Positions 26,282-35,026 are shown, counted from the stretch's first letter. The stretch is 64,000 bases of DNA from Winogradskya consettensis (GCF_018332715.1 NZ_BOQP01000027.1:62001-126000), one strand, 5' to 3'. The notes: a model not told the origin generated them from the letters alone. Numbers and translations: made by a program.

Positions 26282-27493
26282 ATGAGTTCTCGCCTCGTCC
26301 TGCTGCTCGCCGCGGTCTGCGGTGTTGCCGTCGGTAACGTCTACTTCCCGCAGTCGATCACCCCGGCGGTGGCCGCGGGCCTGCACGTTTCCGTCGGTGC
26401 CGCGGCCGGCATCGTCACGGCCGCCCAGGCCGGCTACACCGCCGGGTTGTTCCTGCTCGTCCCGCTGGGTGACCGGATCGCGTACCGCCGGCTGCTGACG
26501 ATCCTGCTGGTGGTCACGTCCGGAGCGCTGCTGCTGGCCTCGGCGGCGCCCGCTCTGCCACCGCTGATCGGGCTCAGCGTGATGATCGGCGCCGCCACGG
26601 TGGCCGCGCCCGTCATCGGACCCATGGTGGCCGGGATGGTGGCCCCGCAGCGGCGTGGCGTGACGACCGGGCTTCTGCTCAGCGGTAGCACCGGCGGGAT
26701 GCTGCTGTCCCGGACGTTCAGCGGGTATCTGGCGCAATGGTCGAGCTGGCGGGTGCCGTACGTGTGCTCCGCCGTCCTGTTGCTGGTCTTTGTGGTCCTG
26801 CTGCGCCGTGCCCTGCCGTCAGCTCCACCGCCCAGCCGTCAGGCGTACCCGGCGCTGCTGCTCGAGCCGGTGCGCCTGCTGGCCCGCGAGCCGGAGCTGC
26901 GTCAGTCGTGTCTCTACCAGGCCACCATCTTCGCCGGGTTCTCCGCCACCTGGACGTGCGTCGCCCTGCTGCTCACCGGGCCCGCCTACGGGTACGGAGC
27001 CCAAGCCGTCGGCCTGCTGGCCCTGGTGAACGCCGCGACCATGCTCGCCACGCCGATCGCCGGCCGCTTCACCGACCGCCACAGCCCCGCCCGTACCAAC
27101 CTGATCTGCGCGACCGCCGTCATCGCCGCCGCGGTCCTGCTGAGCCTCGGCGCCGTCGACGGGGTGGGGTGGCTCATCGCCGGCACGCTGCTGCTCGACG
27201 TCGCGATGCAGTCCGGCATGGTGGCCAACCAGGTACGCATCTACGCGATCAGCGACACCGCCCGGGGCCGCCTCAACACGGCCTACATGACGTGCGCCTA
27301 CGCGGGCGGCGCCATCGGGTCGTGGCTCGGTCTGCGGTGCTACACGACCTTCGGGTGGCGCGGTGTCTGCGTCCTGGTGGGCGTGCTGGCCGCGATTCCG
27401 TTGTGCCACCTTGCAAAGCGCCGTCACCCGGTTGCGGTGACGGCGACTTCACAAGGGGTGCGGGGTGATCACATCGGGGGAGTGTCGCGGTAG
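26282..27493 (+). CDS. MFS transporter (drug/metabolite efflux type)
   Basis: An integral membrane exporter of about 403 residues with 12 predicted helices. Loop motif A is seen as PLGDRIAYRRL between helices 2 and 3, and the repeated GRFTDRHS motif lies in the second half. The start at 26282 is chosen because the frame upstream overlaps the divergent regulator's promoter region. The last 25 bp overlap tail-to-tail with the PRC-barrel gene on the other strand. Regulation by the divergent ArsR-like protein is likely; the substrate is not recognisable. Confidence 0.88.
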   Translation: MSSRLVLLLAAVCGVAVGNVYFPQSITPAVAAGLHVSVGAAAGIVTAAQAGYTAGLFLLVPLGDRIAYRRLLTILLVVTSGALLLASAAPALPPLIGLSVMIGAATVAAPVIGPMVAGMVAPQRRGVTTGLLLSGSTGGMLLSRTFSGYLAQWSSWRVPYVCSAVLLLVFVVLLRRALPSAPPPSRQAYPALLLEPVRLLAREPELRQSCLYQATIFAGFSATWTCVALLLTGPAYGYGAQAVGLLALVNAATMLATPIAGRFTDRHSPARTNLICATAVIAAAVLLSLGAVDGVGWLIAGTLLLDVAMQSGMVANQVRIYAISDTARGRLNTAYMTCAYAGGAIGSWLGLRCYTTFGWRGVCVLVGVLAAIPLCHLAKRRHPVAVTATSQGVRGDHIGGVSR

Positions 27494-27903
27494 CTGCCGG
27501 TGTAGTAGTTGCCGACCTCCTCGCGGTACTGCGGCGTGCTGAAGGTGTCCTTGTCGTACTCCGGGGAGTTCTTGATCTGGTCCTTGGTCCGGTCGACGTA
27601 CGCGGTGCGCTCGTCGTGGTCGATGCGCTGGACCGTGCCGGCGGGCAGCAGGACCTTGCGGCCGAAGATCCACGGTCCGGTGTCGACGACCAGGAAGGCG
27701 CTGCCCACGTCGTAGGTGGCCTCGTCGACCTTACCGATGCTCCCGTCGCTGGCCTCGACGCTGTAGCCGGCCAGATCCGCGCTCGCCTGCTCGTCGGCGC
27801 GGGCACTGTCGTTGCCGGTGCGGTCGGGGTCGTCAGTGGCGGCGGGACCGCCCAGGGTCCCCGGCTCACGCCAGGCCCAGGGAACGAACGTGAGGGGTTG
27901 CAT
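27469..27903 (-). CDS. PRC-barrel domain protein
   Basis: A 144-residue soluble protein. After a Trp-rich start and a linker rich in Asp/Ala, a PRC-barrel (about residues 44-105) appears: LAGYSVEASDGSIGKVDEA, then AFLVVDTGPWIFGRKVLLP. PRC barrels occur in RNA-processing and stress or photosynthetic proteins; the role here is unknown. The ATG at 27903 shares one base with the stop of the DUF1996 gene (TGATG), and the GGAGG ribosome site lies inside the end of that gene, so translation is coupled. Confidence 0.85.
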   Translation of the reverse strand: MQPLTFVPWAWREPGTLGGPAATDDPDRTGNDSARADEQASADLAGYSVEASDGSIGKVDEATYDVGSAFLVVDTGPWIFGRKVLLPAGTVQRIDHDERTAYVDRTKDQIKNSPEYDKDTFSTPQYREEVGNYYTGSYRDTPPM

Positions 27904-29762
27904 CACAAACCTCCAAGGTTGACGGTGATTGATGCGCTTCCCTGAGCGGATACCCACCAGAAGGGTGCCGAATCGTCGGTGCGTGCTGAAGGTGGCCCCG
28001 ATGTCAGCGGCAGGTTTTGGTTCTTGTTGATGCAGGCGGCGATGCGTTGCATCTGGCGGGCGCTGTTGACGTTGATGAAGTCGTTGTGGTCGGAGAACGG
28101 GTTGTGGTCCTCCTCGGGGAAGGAGTCCAGGGCGTACTGCCCCGCGACCTGGACGTCCTGGGGGATCTTGTAGGACAGGGTGATCCGTAGCTGGGGGATG
28201 GCGACGAAGCCCTTCTTGCACGCGCCGGTGGTGGTGTCGGCGAAAGCGACGTGGTCGCGGTGGTTGGTGCTGTCGATGTTGGTGCCGTCCCAGCAGCCGG
28301 GGAAGTCCTGGACGCGCTGGACCTGCTGGCCGGGCGGGCAGATCGGGTACTTGTCGGAGAGCCGGTCGGTGAAGCCCGAGCAGGTCCAGGTGGCGCGGGC
28401 GTTGGCCGGGCCGCGGCTGGTCGGCTTGGCGTCGCCGGTCAGTTCCCGCAGGAACCTGGGCATCGGGACGACCTTGCCGGCGGCGTTGCCCCGGTACTGG
28501 ATCAGTACGGACGCGGGGCGGACGATTCCCCCGGTGTTGTTCGGCAGTTCCAGGTTCGGGCCCTGCGGGTCGGGCAGGGCCGCGGCACTGCTGGCGGACG
28601 GTTGCGGGGCGGTGGCGGTGGCGGTGGCGGTGGCGGTGGCGGTGGCGGTGGCGGTGGGGGCCGGGTTCTCGCCGGTCACGGTGCAGCGGGCGAGTTTCTC
28701 GAGCCCTTGCGGACGAGCGGCGTTGCGGCCGATGGCAGTGCTGATGCGATCCAGTACGGCCGTTCGCCTGGCGTTCAGCGTACCCAGGATGGCGTTCCCG
28801 CGCGTGGTCACCAGGCGTTCGTTGGCCTCGGAGATCTGCCGGTCCAGTTCCGCGAGGTCACGGTTGACGTCGTTGACCGCCTGGCTCGGGACGCCGGGCA
28901 GTCGGTCGCGGACTGCCGGGCACCGCACCTGCTGAGTGGCGACCTGCATGGCTTTGACGCCGGCAGCGGTGTGCCGCATGGACGCGTGCATGCCGTCGTA
29001 GTTCGTGTCGCATTCCACCAGCGAGAGCAGACCGGTCGTTCGGCCGCCGCCCGCCGAGGCGATGCTGTCGCTGATTCCTTTGATCAGCTGGGCACGTTGC
29101 GTCCGCAGGGCGGTGAGCACGGACTCGTTGAAGTCGGCGTCGACCCGTCCCTTACCGGTTGCCATCCGCGTGTTCGCGTCGGCGTTGGCGCGATCGATCT
29201 GCGCGAGCCGGCTGTCGACGGCGCGTCGGGCCCGCACGGGTACGGCGGGGAGCCGGTCGCGTACGTCAGGGCACGTCACCGCGGGGGTGGTCGAAGCCAG
29301 GGCATGCTGTGTCTCGGCCCGCGACCGTACGGTCCTGTCGATCCGCACCACCGGCCAGAAGTATGAGGACCGGTCGCCGTTCTTGCAGGTCGTGCCGGAG
29401 GCCGCCAGGTCGGCGTCGGACGAGATCGCGGTGATCGCCAGGTTGCCGACAAAATCGTGGACGTGCTCCGCGCCGTTCGTGATTCCCGGCTGCGCGACCG
29501 GGTTGTCGGGGCTGAACTTTCCGTTGCGGTTGGTGCCGCAGTCGACGGTGAACGTCCCGGTCGAGGCCCGGCGGCCCGGCCGGGGATCCACGACGTTGGG
29601 CTGGACCTTCTCGATCCGGACGAACTGGTCTCGCTCGGTGGACGCGTCGGCGCTGCCCTTGCCGCCACCGGAGACGAAGACGGCGGTCAACGCACCTGTC
29701 GCGGCCACGGCCGCCACGGCCATGGTGATCCTTACGGCGCTCCGGCGTGATTCTTTCCGCAC
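27903..29762 (-). CDS. Secreted DUF1996-domain protein
   Basis: Exported protein of about 619 residues; function unknown. I chose the GTG at 29762, 5 nt from GAGGAG. A basic start and hydrophobic segment (about 15-37) form a signal peptide or anchor. A DUF1996-like part begins FVRIEKVQPNV and includes the conserved HVHDFVGN. It is interrupted by two similar Arg/Ala-rich helical blocks, each starting VxCPxVRDRLPxVP (about 155-245 and 257-335), which look like a duplicated insertion. A (Thr-Ala)n run (about 345-360) follows, then the rest of DUF1996 (NHRDHVAF, FPEEDHNPFSDHNDF). DUF1996 proteins are common in fungi and actinobacteria and may be linked to cell-wall glycans; that is only an association. 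Confidence 0.82.
   Translation of the reverse strand: MRKESRRSAVRITMAVAAVAATGALTAVFVSGGGKGSADASTERDQFVRIEKVQPNVVDPRPGRRASTGTFTVDCGTNRNGKFSPDNPVAQPGITNGAEHVHDFVGNLAITAISSDADLAASGTTCKNGDRSSYFWPVVRIDRTVRSRAETQHALASTTPAVTCPDVRDRLPAVPVRARRAVDSRLAQIDRANADANTRMATGKGRVDADFNESVLTALRTQRAQLIKGISDSIASAGGGRTTGLLSLVECDTNYDGMHASMRHTAAGVKAMQVATQQVRCPAVRDRLPGVPSQAVNDVNRDLAELDRQISEANERLVTTRGNAILGTLNARRTAVLDRISTAIGRNAARPQGLEKLARCTVTGENPAPTATATATATATATATAPQPSASSAAALPDPQGPNLELPNNTGGIVRPASVLIQYRGNAAGKVVPMPRFLRELTGDAKPTSRGPANARATWTCSGFTDRLSDKYPICPPGQQVQRVQDFPGCWDGTNIDSTNHRDHVAFADTTTGACKKGFVAIPQLRITLSYKIPQDVQVAGQYALDSFPEEDHNPFSDHNDFINVNSARQMQRIAACINKNQNLPLTSGPPSARTDDSAPFWWVSAQGSASITVNLGGL
28611..28658. repeat. GGTGGC hexanucleotide tandem repeat
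   Basis: Seven exact copies of GGTGGC and one variant, inside the DUF1996 gene. On the coding strand it gives an alternating Thr-Ala run that acts as a flexible linker. Slippage by whole units keeps the frame. Confidence 0.9.
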
Positions 29763-30017
29763 GCTGACTCCTCGCTGTTTCACCCGTACGGCGGCCCGGG
29801 ACCGGGTGCCGTCCTGCAGTACGGCGCGCGGACGCCTGCGGACCGGGGGTGCCGGGGCATGTAAGAGGGCCGTAAGAAGTGGGCGAACAGGGGGGAAGGC
29901 CTTTCTTCGGCGGGGAGGATTCAGCTGGTAGGAAACGGGAAGACGGCTCGCGGGCGAAAGGGGAAGGCATGGCAGAGGTGGGACAGGCCGATGGTCACAC
30001 GAGGATCCGCATGCTGA

Positions 30018-30590
30018 CCGGGGCACTGGTGGCTGCGACCCGGCGATGCTCCTTCCTGGCCGGCAGCGACCAGCTTCACCTGGGCGTACGCGCAGGCGGT
30101 GTGGAAGGCTCTGGCAGCGGCCCTGCTGATCGGCGCAGCGCTGCAGACGCTGGTGCCGCGTACGTGGCTGCTGCGGGTGCTGAACCGGCGCGGGTCGCTG
30201 AGCTCGGCTGCGGCCGGTGGGCTGGCCGGTATGCCGTCGATGATGTGTACGTGCTGCACAGCCCCCGTTGCCGTGAGCCTGAAGCGCCGGGGAGCGTCGA
30301 CGGCCGCCGTGGTCGCGTACTGGCTGGGCAATCCGTTGCTCAACCCGGCCGTCCTGGTATTCCTGCTGCTGGTGGCGCCGTGGCAGTGGACAGCCACCCG
30401 CCTGATGGTCGGCGCGCTGGTGGTTGTCGGCGGGGCGGCGCTGGTCGCGCGGCTGGACGGCGGCCGAATGCCGGCGTCCACCGTCGACGAGCCGGCCGAC
30501 GACCCGCCGCCCACATTCGGCCGTTACCTGCGTGCCCTGCTGCGGCTGGCCGTTGTCCTGGTGCCCGAGTACCTCGTCGTGGTGATGCGC
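30018..30590 (+). pseudogene. Truncated membrane permease (UPF0718/YraQ-like)
   Basis: The frame from 30018 encodes helices typical of the ArsP/YraQ-like permease family: WKALAAALLIGAALQTLVPR, then MPSMMCTCCTAPVAVSLKR, with the conserved Cys-Thr-Cys-Cys motif, and YWLGNPLLNPAVLVF. The N-terminal part is missing (a stop lies at 30015-30017 and only a GTG at 30099 could start). The C-terminal half stops at VPEYLVVVM, where IS-derived sequence begins. The usual protein is about twice as long. It is therefore a broken gene, possibly formerly an exporter of arsenicals or other small solutes. Confidence 0.7.
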
Positions 30591-30886
30591 GGGCCAGGCT
30601 GTGGTTTTTGACCATGTTGCGCACGGCCAGGTCCTCGATCACGATCGTTCTCACGAACGAGCCGAGTGGTGAGCTTGTGCAAGGTGTCGCGCCGCCGGTC
30701 GCCGATGCGGGCGTGGACGCGGGCGACGGTGAGGCGGGCCTTGGCCCGGTTCTTCGAGCCCTTGTCCTTGCGGGAGAGTTCCCGCTGCGCACGGGCCAGA
30801 CGCTGACGGTCGGCGCGTTCATGGCGGGGGTTGGCGACCTTCTCCCCGGTGGACAGGGTGATCAGGTGGGTCAGTCCGGCGTCGAG
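30587..30886 (-). mobile_element. Fragment of an IS200/IS605-family OrfB (TnpB-like) gene
   Basis: On the minus strand the translation gives LDAGLTHLITLSTGEKVANP, the ADRQRLARAQRELSRK block and the coil RLTVARVHARIGDRR. After a frameshift near 30650-30670 it continues with TIVIEDLAVRNMVKNHSLARA, all hallmark segments of IS605 OrfB/TnpB proteins. Both ends are missing (RuvC-like N-terminal start, zinc finger and C-terminus) and no terminal hairpins were found. Its 3' edge meets the truncated permease at about 30587. Confidence 0.78.
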
Positions 30887-30951
30887 CCTGGTGGGACAGC
30901 TGATCGCCGTCGGCATCGCTACCGTCCCCTCGGGCCTTGCCGGGGACGGGC

Positions 30952-31302
30952 TCAGGCGGTCCGGTCGACGGTTGCTTTGAGTCCCTGCTCGATCTTGTGC
31001 ATCGTATGCACGTACGCCTCGTTGATGTCGATGCCGAGTTTGTCGGCGAGTACGAATGTCCACCACAACGACTCGGCGAGCTTGTGTTCGAGTTCCGCGT
31101 CGACGTCGCCGTCGATGGGCCAGGTGCCGTCCTTGGCCAGCAGCAGCCGACCGAGATAACCGACGTCGTTCGAGAAGCCGATCATGAGCTCGTGTATCGA
31201 CCAGGTCTTTCCGTTGACGCGCTGCTCGATCGTCTCGTACAACGCGCGCACCGCCAGCGCCTGGTTGCGCGCATCGTCCAGGACGGGCCATGCCTGCTTC
31301 AT
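30952..31302 (-). CDS. MazG-like nucleotide pyrophosphohydrolase-family protein
   Basis: A 116-residue, mostly helical protein. The segment HKLAESLWWTFVLADKLGID matches the second half of MazG-like domains, where an E/D-rich helix binds metal; the first EExxE helix is less clear (ELMIGFSNDVGYL). MazG proteins hydrolyse NTPs or abnormal nucleotides, but loss of acidic residues may change the activity. The ATG at 31302 follows AGAAAGG at 8 nt, and earlier in-frame codons have no ribosome site. It is a stand-alone gene between the IS fragment and a WYL regulator. Confidence 0.7.
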   Translation of the reverse strand: MKQAWPVLDDARNQALAVRALYETIEQRVNGKTWSIHELMIGFSNDVGYLGRLLLAKDGTWPIDGDVDAELEHKLAESLWWTFVLADKLGIDINEAYVHTMHKIEQGLKATVDRTA

Positions 31303-31397
31303 GATGGTGACCTTTCTCCGGTGTTTCGTCGCTCCCATGCTCGTGCCTGCGCACGCCGGTGTGGAAGGCCGAGTCTTCCTAGGTGCGCCGCACACGG

Positions 31398-32351
31398 TCA
31401 CCGGTCAAGTGTCACGAGGACTTCCGTCGCCCTGCGCCGCATTGCCTCTCGTACGCTCTCCGGGGTAAGAACCCGTAGCGGCGTCGCCAGCCCGAGCAAG
31501 TAACGGGCCAGTTCGTCGGCGTCGTATCCGCCGATCTCCACGATGGTGACGGCGGCACCGTCCGGCTTGTGCACGCCCATGGTCGTCGGGATGAGTTTGC
31601 GTGCCTCGTCGAACGGCATCGCGATTCGCACCGTGCAGTAGACGGGGTATACACCGGCGGGCAGGGCGAGCCGGACGAGTTCGGCGGGGTCGGGCGGTGC
31701 ACCCAACTCCGCGGGCCGACCTGTGGGTTCGATCGTGGCCACCCGGTCGGCGCGGAACGTACGCCACTCGCCCTTGGCGACGTCGCGGGCCACGAAATAC
31801 CAACGCCGTCCGGTCTGCACCAGGCGATAGGGATCGACCTCGCGCACGGTTTCCTGGCCTTCTCTGTCCCGGTACACCAAACTGGCGCGCTCACCGCGGC
31901 GGCAGGCGGAGGCGAGGTGGAGCAGAATCTCCGGCGCGATCTGCGGCGTGGTGGCCCTGGGGGCGTGTGTCACGGTGGCATCCACGGCGGCGAGACGGTC
32001 GGCGATCCGGCGGGGCAGGACCTGCTGCAGTTTGAGCAGCGCAGACAAGGCCGGCTGGTCGCTGCCGAGCGTCCCGTTGAGCGCCGTCTCGCGTAGCGCC
32101 ACCGCGACGGCGAACGCCTCGTCGTCGTCCAGGGCCAGCGGCGGCACCTTGTTGCCCGCTTCGAGGCGGTAGCCGCCCAAGGGCCCGGGATCGGACTCGA
32201 CGGCGTACCCGAGCTCGCGCAGTCGGGCCACGTCGCGGCGCACGGTGCGCTCGGTGACCTCCATGCGCGCGGCCAGCTCGGCGTTGGTCCACGACGGTCG
32301 GGAGGACAGCAGCGTCACCAGCCGAAGCAGACGCGCAGAGGTGCTGATCAC
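31398..32351 (-). CDS. YafY-family regulator with HTH and WYL domains
   Basis: A 317-residue DNA-binding regulator. The N-terminal winged helix (about residues 6-60; WTNAELAARMEVTERTVRRDV) is followed by a WYL domain (about 140-220, GRRWYFVARDVAKGEWRTFRADR) and a C-terminal WCX extension. WYL domains sense nucleic acid or small ligands. The GTG at 32351 is divergent from the aldo-keto reductase start, and an inverted repeat lies between them, so this protein probably controls the reductase gene. Confidence 0.88.
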   Translation of the reverse strand: MISTSARLLRLVTLLSSRPSWTNAELAARMEVTERTVRRDVARLRELGYAVESDPGPLGGYRLEAGNKVPPLALDDDEAFAVAVALRETALNGTLGSDQPALSALLKLQQVLPRRIADRLAAVDATVTHAPRATTPQIAPEILLHLASACRRGERASLVYRDREGQETVREVDPYRLVQTGRRWYFVARDVAKGEWRTFRADRVATIEPTGRPAELGAPPDPAELVRLALPAGVYPVYCTVRIAMPFDEARKLIPTTMGVHKPDGAAVTIVEIGGYDADELARYLLGLATPLRVLTPESVREAMRRRATEVLVTLDR

Positions 32352-32372
32352 ACATTCCAGCTTTCCCCATGA

Positions 32373-32393
32373 CCAGGACAGAAGGTGTCCTGG
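32373..32393. promoter_or_regulatory. Inverted-repeat operator between WYL regulator and aldo-keto reductase
   Basis: CCAGGACA-GAAGG-TGTCCTGG is a perfect 8-bp inverted repeat with a 5-bp centre, in the 98-bp divergent gap. Its position 22 bp before the regulator start fits an autoregulatory site for the YafY-type protein. Confidence 0.65.
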
Positions 32394-32449
32394 ACCGGTC
32401 GTAGCTTCGTCGGCACGAGGGCAGAACGCCATCAGCAAGGAGCTCGATC

Positions 32450-33409
32450 ATGCGACAGCGCAAGCTTGGACGCGACGGACTGGCCGTGTCGGCCATCGGT
32501 TACGGCGCGATGGGCATCACCACCGGATATGGCGCAGGCGACGAGGAGCGGGGTATCCGCGCGGTTCGGCGTGCGTACGACCTCGGCGTCACCCTGTTCG
32601 ACACCGCCGAAATGTACGGGTGGGGTGCCAACGAACAGGTTCTCGGGCGTGCCGTGCGCGACTTCCGCGACGACGTCGTGCTCGCCACCAAGTTCGGCAT
32701 CACCCATGAGTACGGCGTCAACAGCAAGCCCAGCCACATCCGCGAGGTTGTCGACAACAGCCTGCGCCACCTCGGTGTGGACAAGATCGACGTGCTCTAC
32801 CAGCATCGGGTCGACCCGTCGGTGCCCATCGAGGACGTCGCCGGCACGGTCCGTGACCTGATCGCCGAGGGCAAGGTCGGCCACTTCGGTCTCAGCGAAG
32901 CCGGGCCGAACACGATCCGCCGGGCGCACGCCGTCCAGCCGGTCGCCGTGCTGCAGACCGAGTACTCGCTGTTCGCCCGCGACGTCGAGAAACTGTTCCC
33001 GACGCTCGACGAGCTCGGCATCGGCCTGGTCGCGTACGCACCACTGGGCCGCGGCTTCCTGACCGGCGCCGCGGAGCCCGGCCCGTATCCAGACGGCGAC
33101 TTCCGAGCCACTGACCCGAGGTGGCAGCCCGGCAACTTCGAGAAGAACCGCGCGGCCATGCACCAGGTGGCCGAGCTGGCAGCGGCCAAGGGCGCCTCGG
33201 TGGCTCAGCTGGCGCTGGCCTGGATCCTGGCCCAGCGGGACGACGTCGTACCGATCCCCGGCAGCCGCAACACCAACCGCATCGCGGAGAACCTGGCGGC
33301 GGCCGGTATCACCCTGACCGCCGGCGACGTGGAACGGATTGAGCAGATCCTCCCCGGTGGCGGCTTCGGCGCCCGGTACGAGGACAACGCCATGCCCGTC
33401 TGGGAGTGA
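32450..33409 (+). CDS. Aldo/keto reductase
   Basis: An NADPH-dependent oxidoreductase of 319 residues in the usual (beta/alpha)8 size range. The catalytic tetrad is visible: Asp in LFDTAEMYG with the Tyr, Lys in LATKFG and His in YQHRVDP. The C-terminal cofactor segment has PIPGSRNTNRIAENL. The ATG has AAGGAG at 7 nt. Expression is probably under the divergent WYL regulator. The substrate (aldehydes or ketones) is not predictable. Confidence 0.92.
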   Translation: MRQRKLGRDGLAVSAIGYGAMGITTGYGAGDEERGIRAVRRAYDLGVTLFDTAEMYGWGANEQVLGRAVRDFRDDVVLATKFGITHEYGVNSKPSHIREVVDNSLRHLGVDKIDVLYQHRVDPSVPIEDVAGTVRDLIAEGKVGHFGLSEAGPNTIRRAHAVQPVAVLQTEYSLFARDVEKLFPTLDELGIGLVAYAPLGRGFLTGAAEPGPYPDGDFRATDPRWQPGNFEKNRAAMHQVAELAAAKGASVAQLALAWILAQRDDVVPIPGSRNTNRIAENLAAAGITLTAGDVERIEQILPGGGFGARYEDNAMPVWE

Positions 33410-33414
33410 CCGAG

Positions 33415-33456
33415 TCGAGGGCCGTCCCGCCACGGAGGCGGCGGGACGGCCCTCGA
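33415..33456. terminator. Bidirectional terminator hairpin
   Basis: A perfect 17-bp stem (starting TCGAGGGCCGTCCCGCC) with an 8-nt loop between the convergent aldo-keto reductase and SnoaL-like genes. It is 6 bp after the reductase stop, placed to end both transcripts. Confidence 0.88.
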
Positions 33457-33479
33457 TGCTGCCCTCGGCAGTAGCGGGA

Positions 33480-33944
33480 TCAGGCGCCGGCGAGCACAGA
33501 CGGGTCGCCGTCGAGCCAGGTGTTGTCGACGGTGAGGCGGTGCAGGACCCAGACGTCGCCCTGACGGATCAATTCGACGTTGTACCGGTTCGTCATGAGC
33601 AGGTGCCGCGAGTGGTCGATCTTGGGCAGGTGCTGCGCCGACACGACCGCCTCCAGGTGGGCCCTGTCACCGTCGATCGTGACCCGCGGGTTGGACACCA
33701 GGTGAGTCGTGTCGAACGGGGCGAGCGAACCCAGCACCGCCGAGACGATCGTGTCACGGCCGTGCATGGCGGGGTAGTCGAGACCGATCTTGGCCGTGGC
33801 GGGGCTGTTGTCGGAGATCGCGTCGACGGCGAGCGACGAGGCGAACAGCGCCTCGTCCTTGAGGTCGACCCCGGCGGCGTACCGGTAAAGGGCCTCGGTC
33901 ACGGCGAGCTTGTCCGCGAGGAGCTGAAGTACGGCGTTTGTCAT
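33480..33944 (-). CDS. SnoaL/NTF2-like protein
   Basis: A 154-residue cone-shaped NTF2-fold protein. The opening helix ALYRYAAGVDLKDEALFASS and the following HLVSNPRVTIDGDRAHLEA strands are typical of SnoaL_4-type proteins, which include small isomerases, dehydratases and ligand-binding proteins. The ATG at 33944 is chosen because upstream in-frame codons are not homologous. Catalytic activity is unknown. It lies between a terminator and a LuxR regulator on the same strand, 64 bp after that regulator. Confidence 0.82.
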   Translation of the reverse strand: MTNAVLQLLADKLAVTEALYRYAAGVDLKDEALFASSLAVDAISDNSPATAKIGLDYPAMHGRDTIVSAVLGSLAPFDTTHLVSNPRVTIDGDRAHLEAVVSAQHLPKIDHSRHLLMTNRYNVELIRQGDVWVLHRLTVDNTWLDGDPSVLAGA

Positions 33945-34007
33945 GACTCGATCGTCGGCCCGCGAGTGCCCGGTTCCCATCCCGCGATCACGGTGAAGAC
34001 CAACCCC

Positions 34008-34994
34008 CTAAAAAAGGGGATCACCGGCAGGTACGCCGCCCAGGCGTGCGGTGAGCTCAGGCCGCGACCGCACGCCGACCTTGGCGTAAATGGCTTTCAC
34101 ATGGTCCCTGACCGTATGGAGCGACAGGGTCAGATGCGTTGCGATCTCCTCCAACGGCCAGCCCGCGACGATGAGCCTCGCCACCGTCTTCTCCCGCGCC
34201 GTCAGGTCGTGCAACGCCAGCAGCAGCGGAAACAACGACCGTGAACTGGCCGGCTCCAGCGACATCACCACCTTCGGCGACGCCGCCCCGTGCAGAGCCT
34301 CTGCCTGCACCGCGACCAACCCGCCATCGCCGACACCCAGCCGCGACCGGGCGGGCCGCCGAGCCCGGGCCTCGAGCGAGATCCACCGCAACGCCGTCGG
34401 CAACGGCGAACTCAGATCAGCCATCCCCAGCCGCGCAAGCCAGGTCCGGGCATCGGGCGTGAACCCCTCAATGGCATCGCTGCCACCCAGCACCAGCGTA
34501 CCGACCCCCGGCGCCACCGTCGCAGACCCCCGATCAGGCCGTGACTCCATGGCCGTCCGCAGCAGATCAGCCCGCAAGGCGAAGCCGACATCTTTGGCGA
34601 TGCCGCCCACATAGCCGAACTCCTCCGCAGTGAACGGCTGGGCGCCCCCATCACGAGTCAGGCACGCGGAACCCCAGGCACTCTGCCCGCTGCGAGCAAC
34701 GACCCGCAGATCGTGCGAACCCTTGCCGTCAAGACCTTCAAGCCGTACGCCCCCGTCAACGCTCAGCTCCCGCTCGATGGCAGCCAAGTCGAAATTCCCC
34801 GACTCGGTAGGCAGCAACGTCTCCGGATCAGAAGTCCACCAGGCGCCGGTGTCGAATCGGATCACCTGCCGAAGTCGCGTCTCGACCTCATCGAGCAGTT
34901 CCCGAGCCGGAGGCTCCTCGGCCGCAAGATCGCTGATCGCCCGGCGAACCGCCCGAGCCCGGAACCCCTGCGCCGAGAAACGAGCTTCAGCCAT
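34008..34994 (-). CDS. LuxR-family transcriptional regulator
   Basis: A 328-residue regulator with a C-terminal LuxR helix-turn-helix (about residues 262-318; LTAREKTVARLIVAGWPLEEIATHL, HTVRDHVKAIYAKVGVRSR). The N-terminal part may be GAF/PAS-like (FDTGAWWTSDPETL, FTAEEFGYVGGIAKDVGFAL) and would hold the sensor function. The start at 34994 is 7 nt downstream of a TACTGT hexamer, suggesting a leaderless mRNA. The SnoaL-like gene downstream may belong to the same transcript. Confidence 0.87.
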   Translation of the reverse strand: MAEARFSAQGFRARAVRRAISDLAAEEPPARELLDEVETRLRQVIRFDTGAWWTSDPETLLPTESGNFDLAAIERELSVDGGVRLEGLDGKGSHDLRVVARSGQSAWGSACLTRDGGAQPFTAEEFGYVGGIAKDVGFALRADLLRTAMESRPDRGSATVAPGVGTLVLGGSDAIEGFTPDARTWLARLGMADLSSPLPTALRWISLEARARRPARSRLGVGDGGLVAVQAEALHGAASPKVVMSLEPASSRSLFPLLLALHDLTAREKTVARLIVAGWPLEEIATHLTLSLHTVRDHVKAIYAKVGVRSRPELTARLGGVPAGDPLF

Positions 34995-35001
34995 GGCCGC
35001 A

Positions 35002-35007
35002 ACAGTA
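35002..35007 (-). promoter_or_regulatory. -10 element for a leaderless LuxR-regulator transcript
   Basis: TACTGT (minus strand) lies 7 nt before the ATG with no Shine-Dalgarno sequence, placing transcription start at or next to the start codon. Confidence 0.5.
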
Positions 35008-35026
35008 CGTCGCCGTACCTGCCAGG

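Noticed and set aside
29879..31159. A 426-codon plus-strand open frame across the permease/IS region
   Set aside because: It runs through the permease in the wrong frame and antisense to OrfB, with low-complexity sequence; the homologous frames are the two pseudogenes listed.
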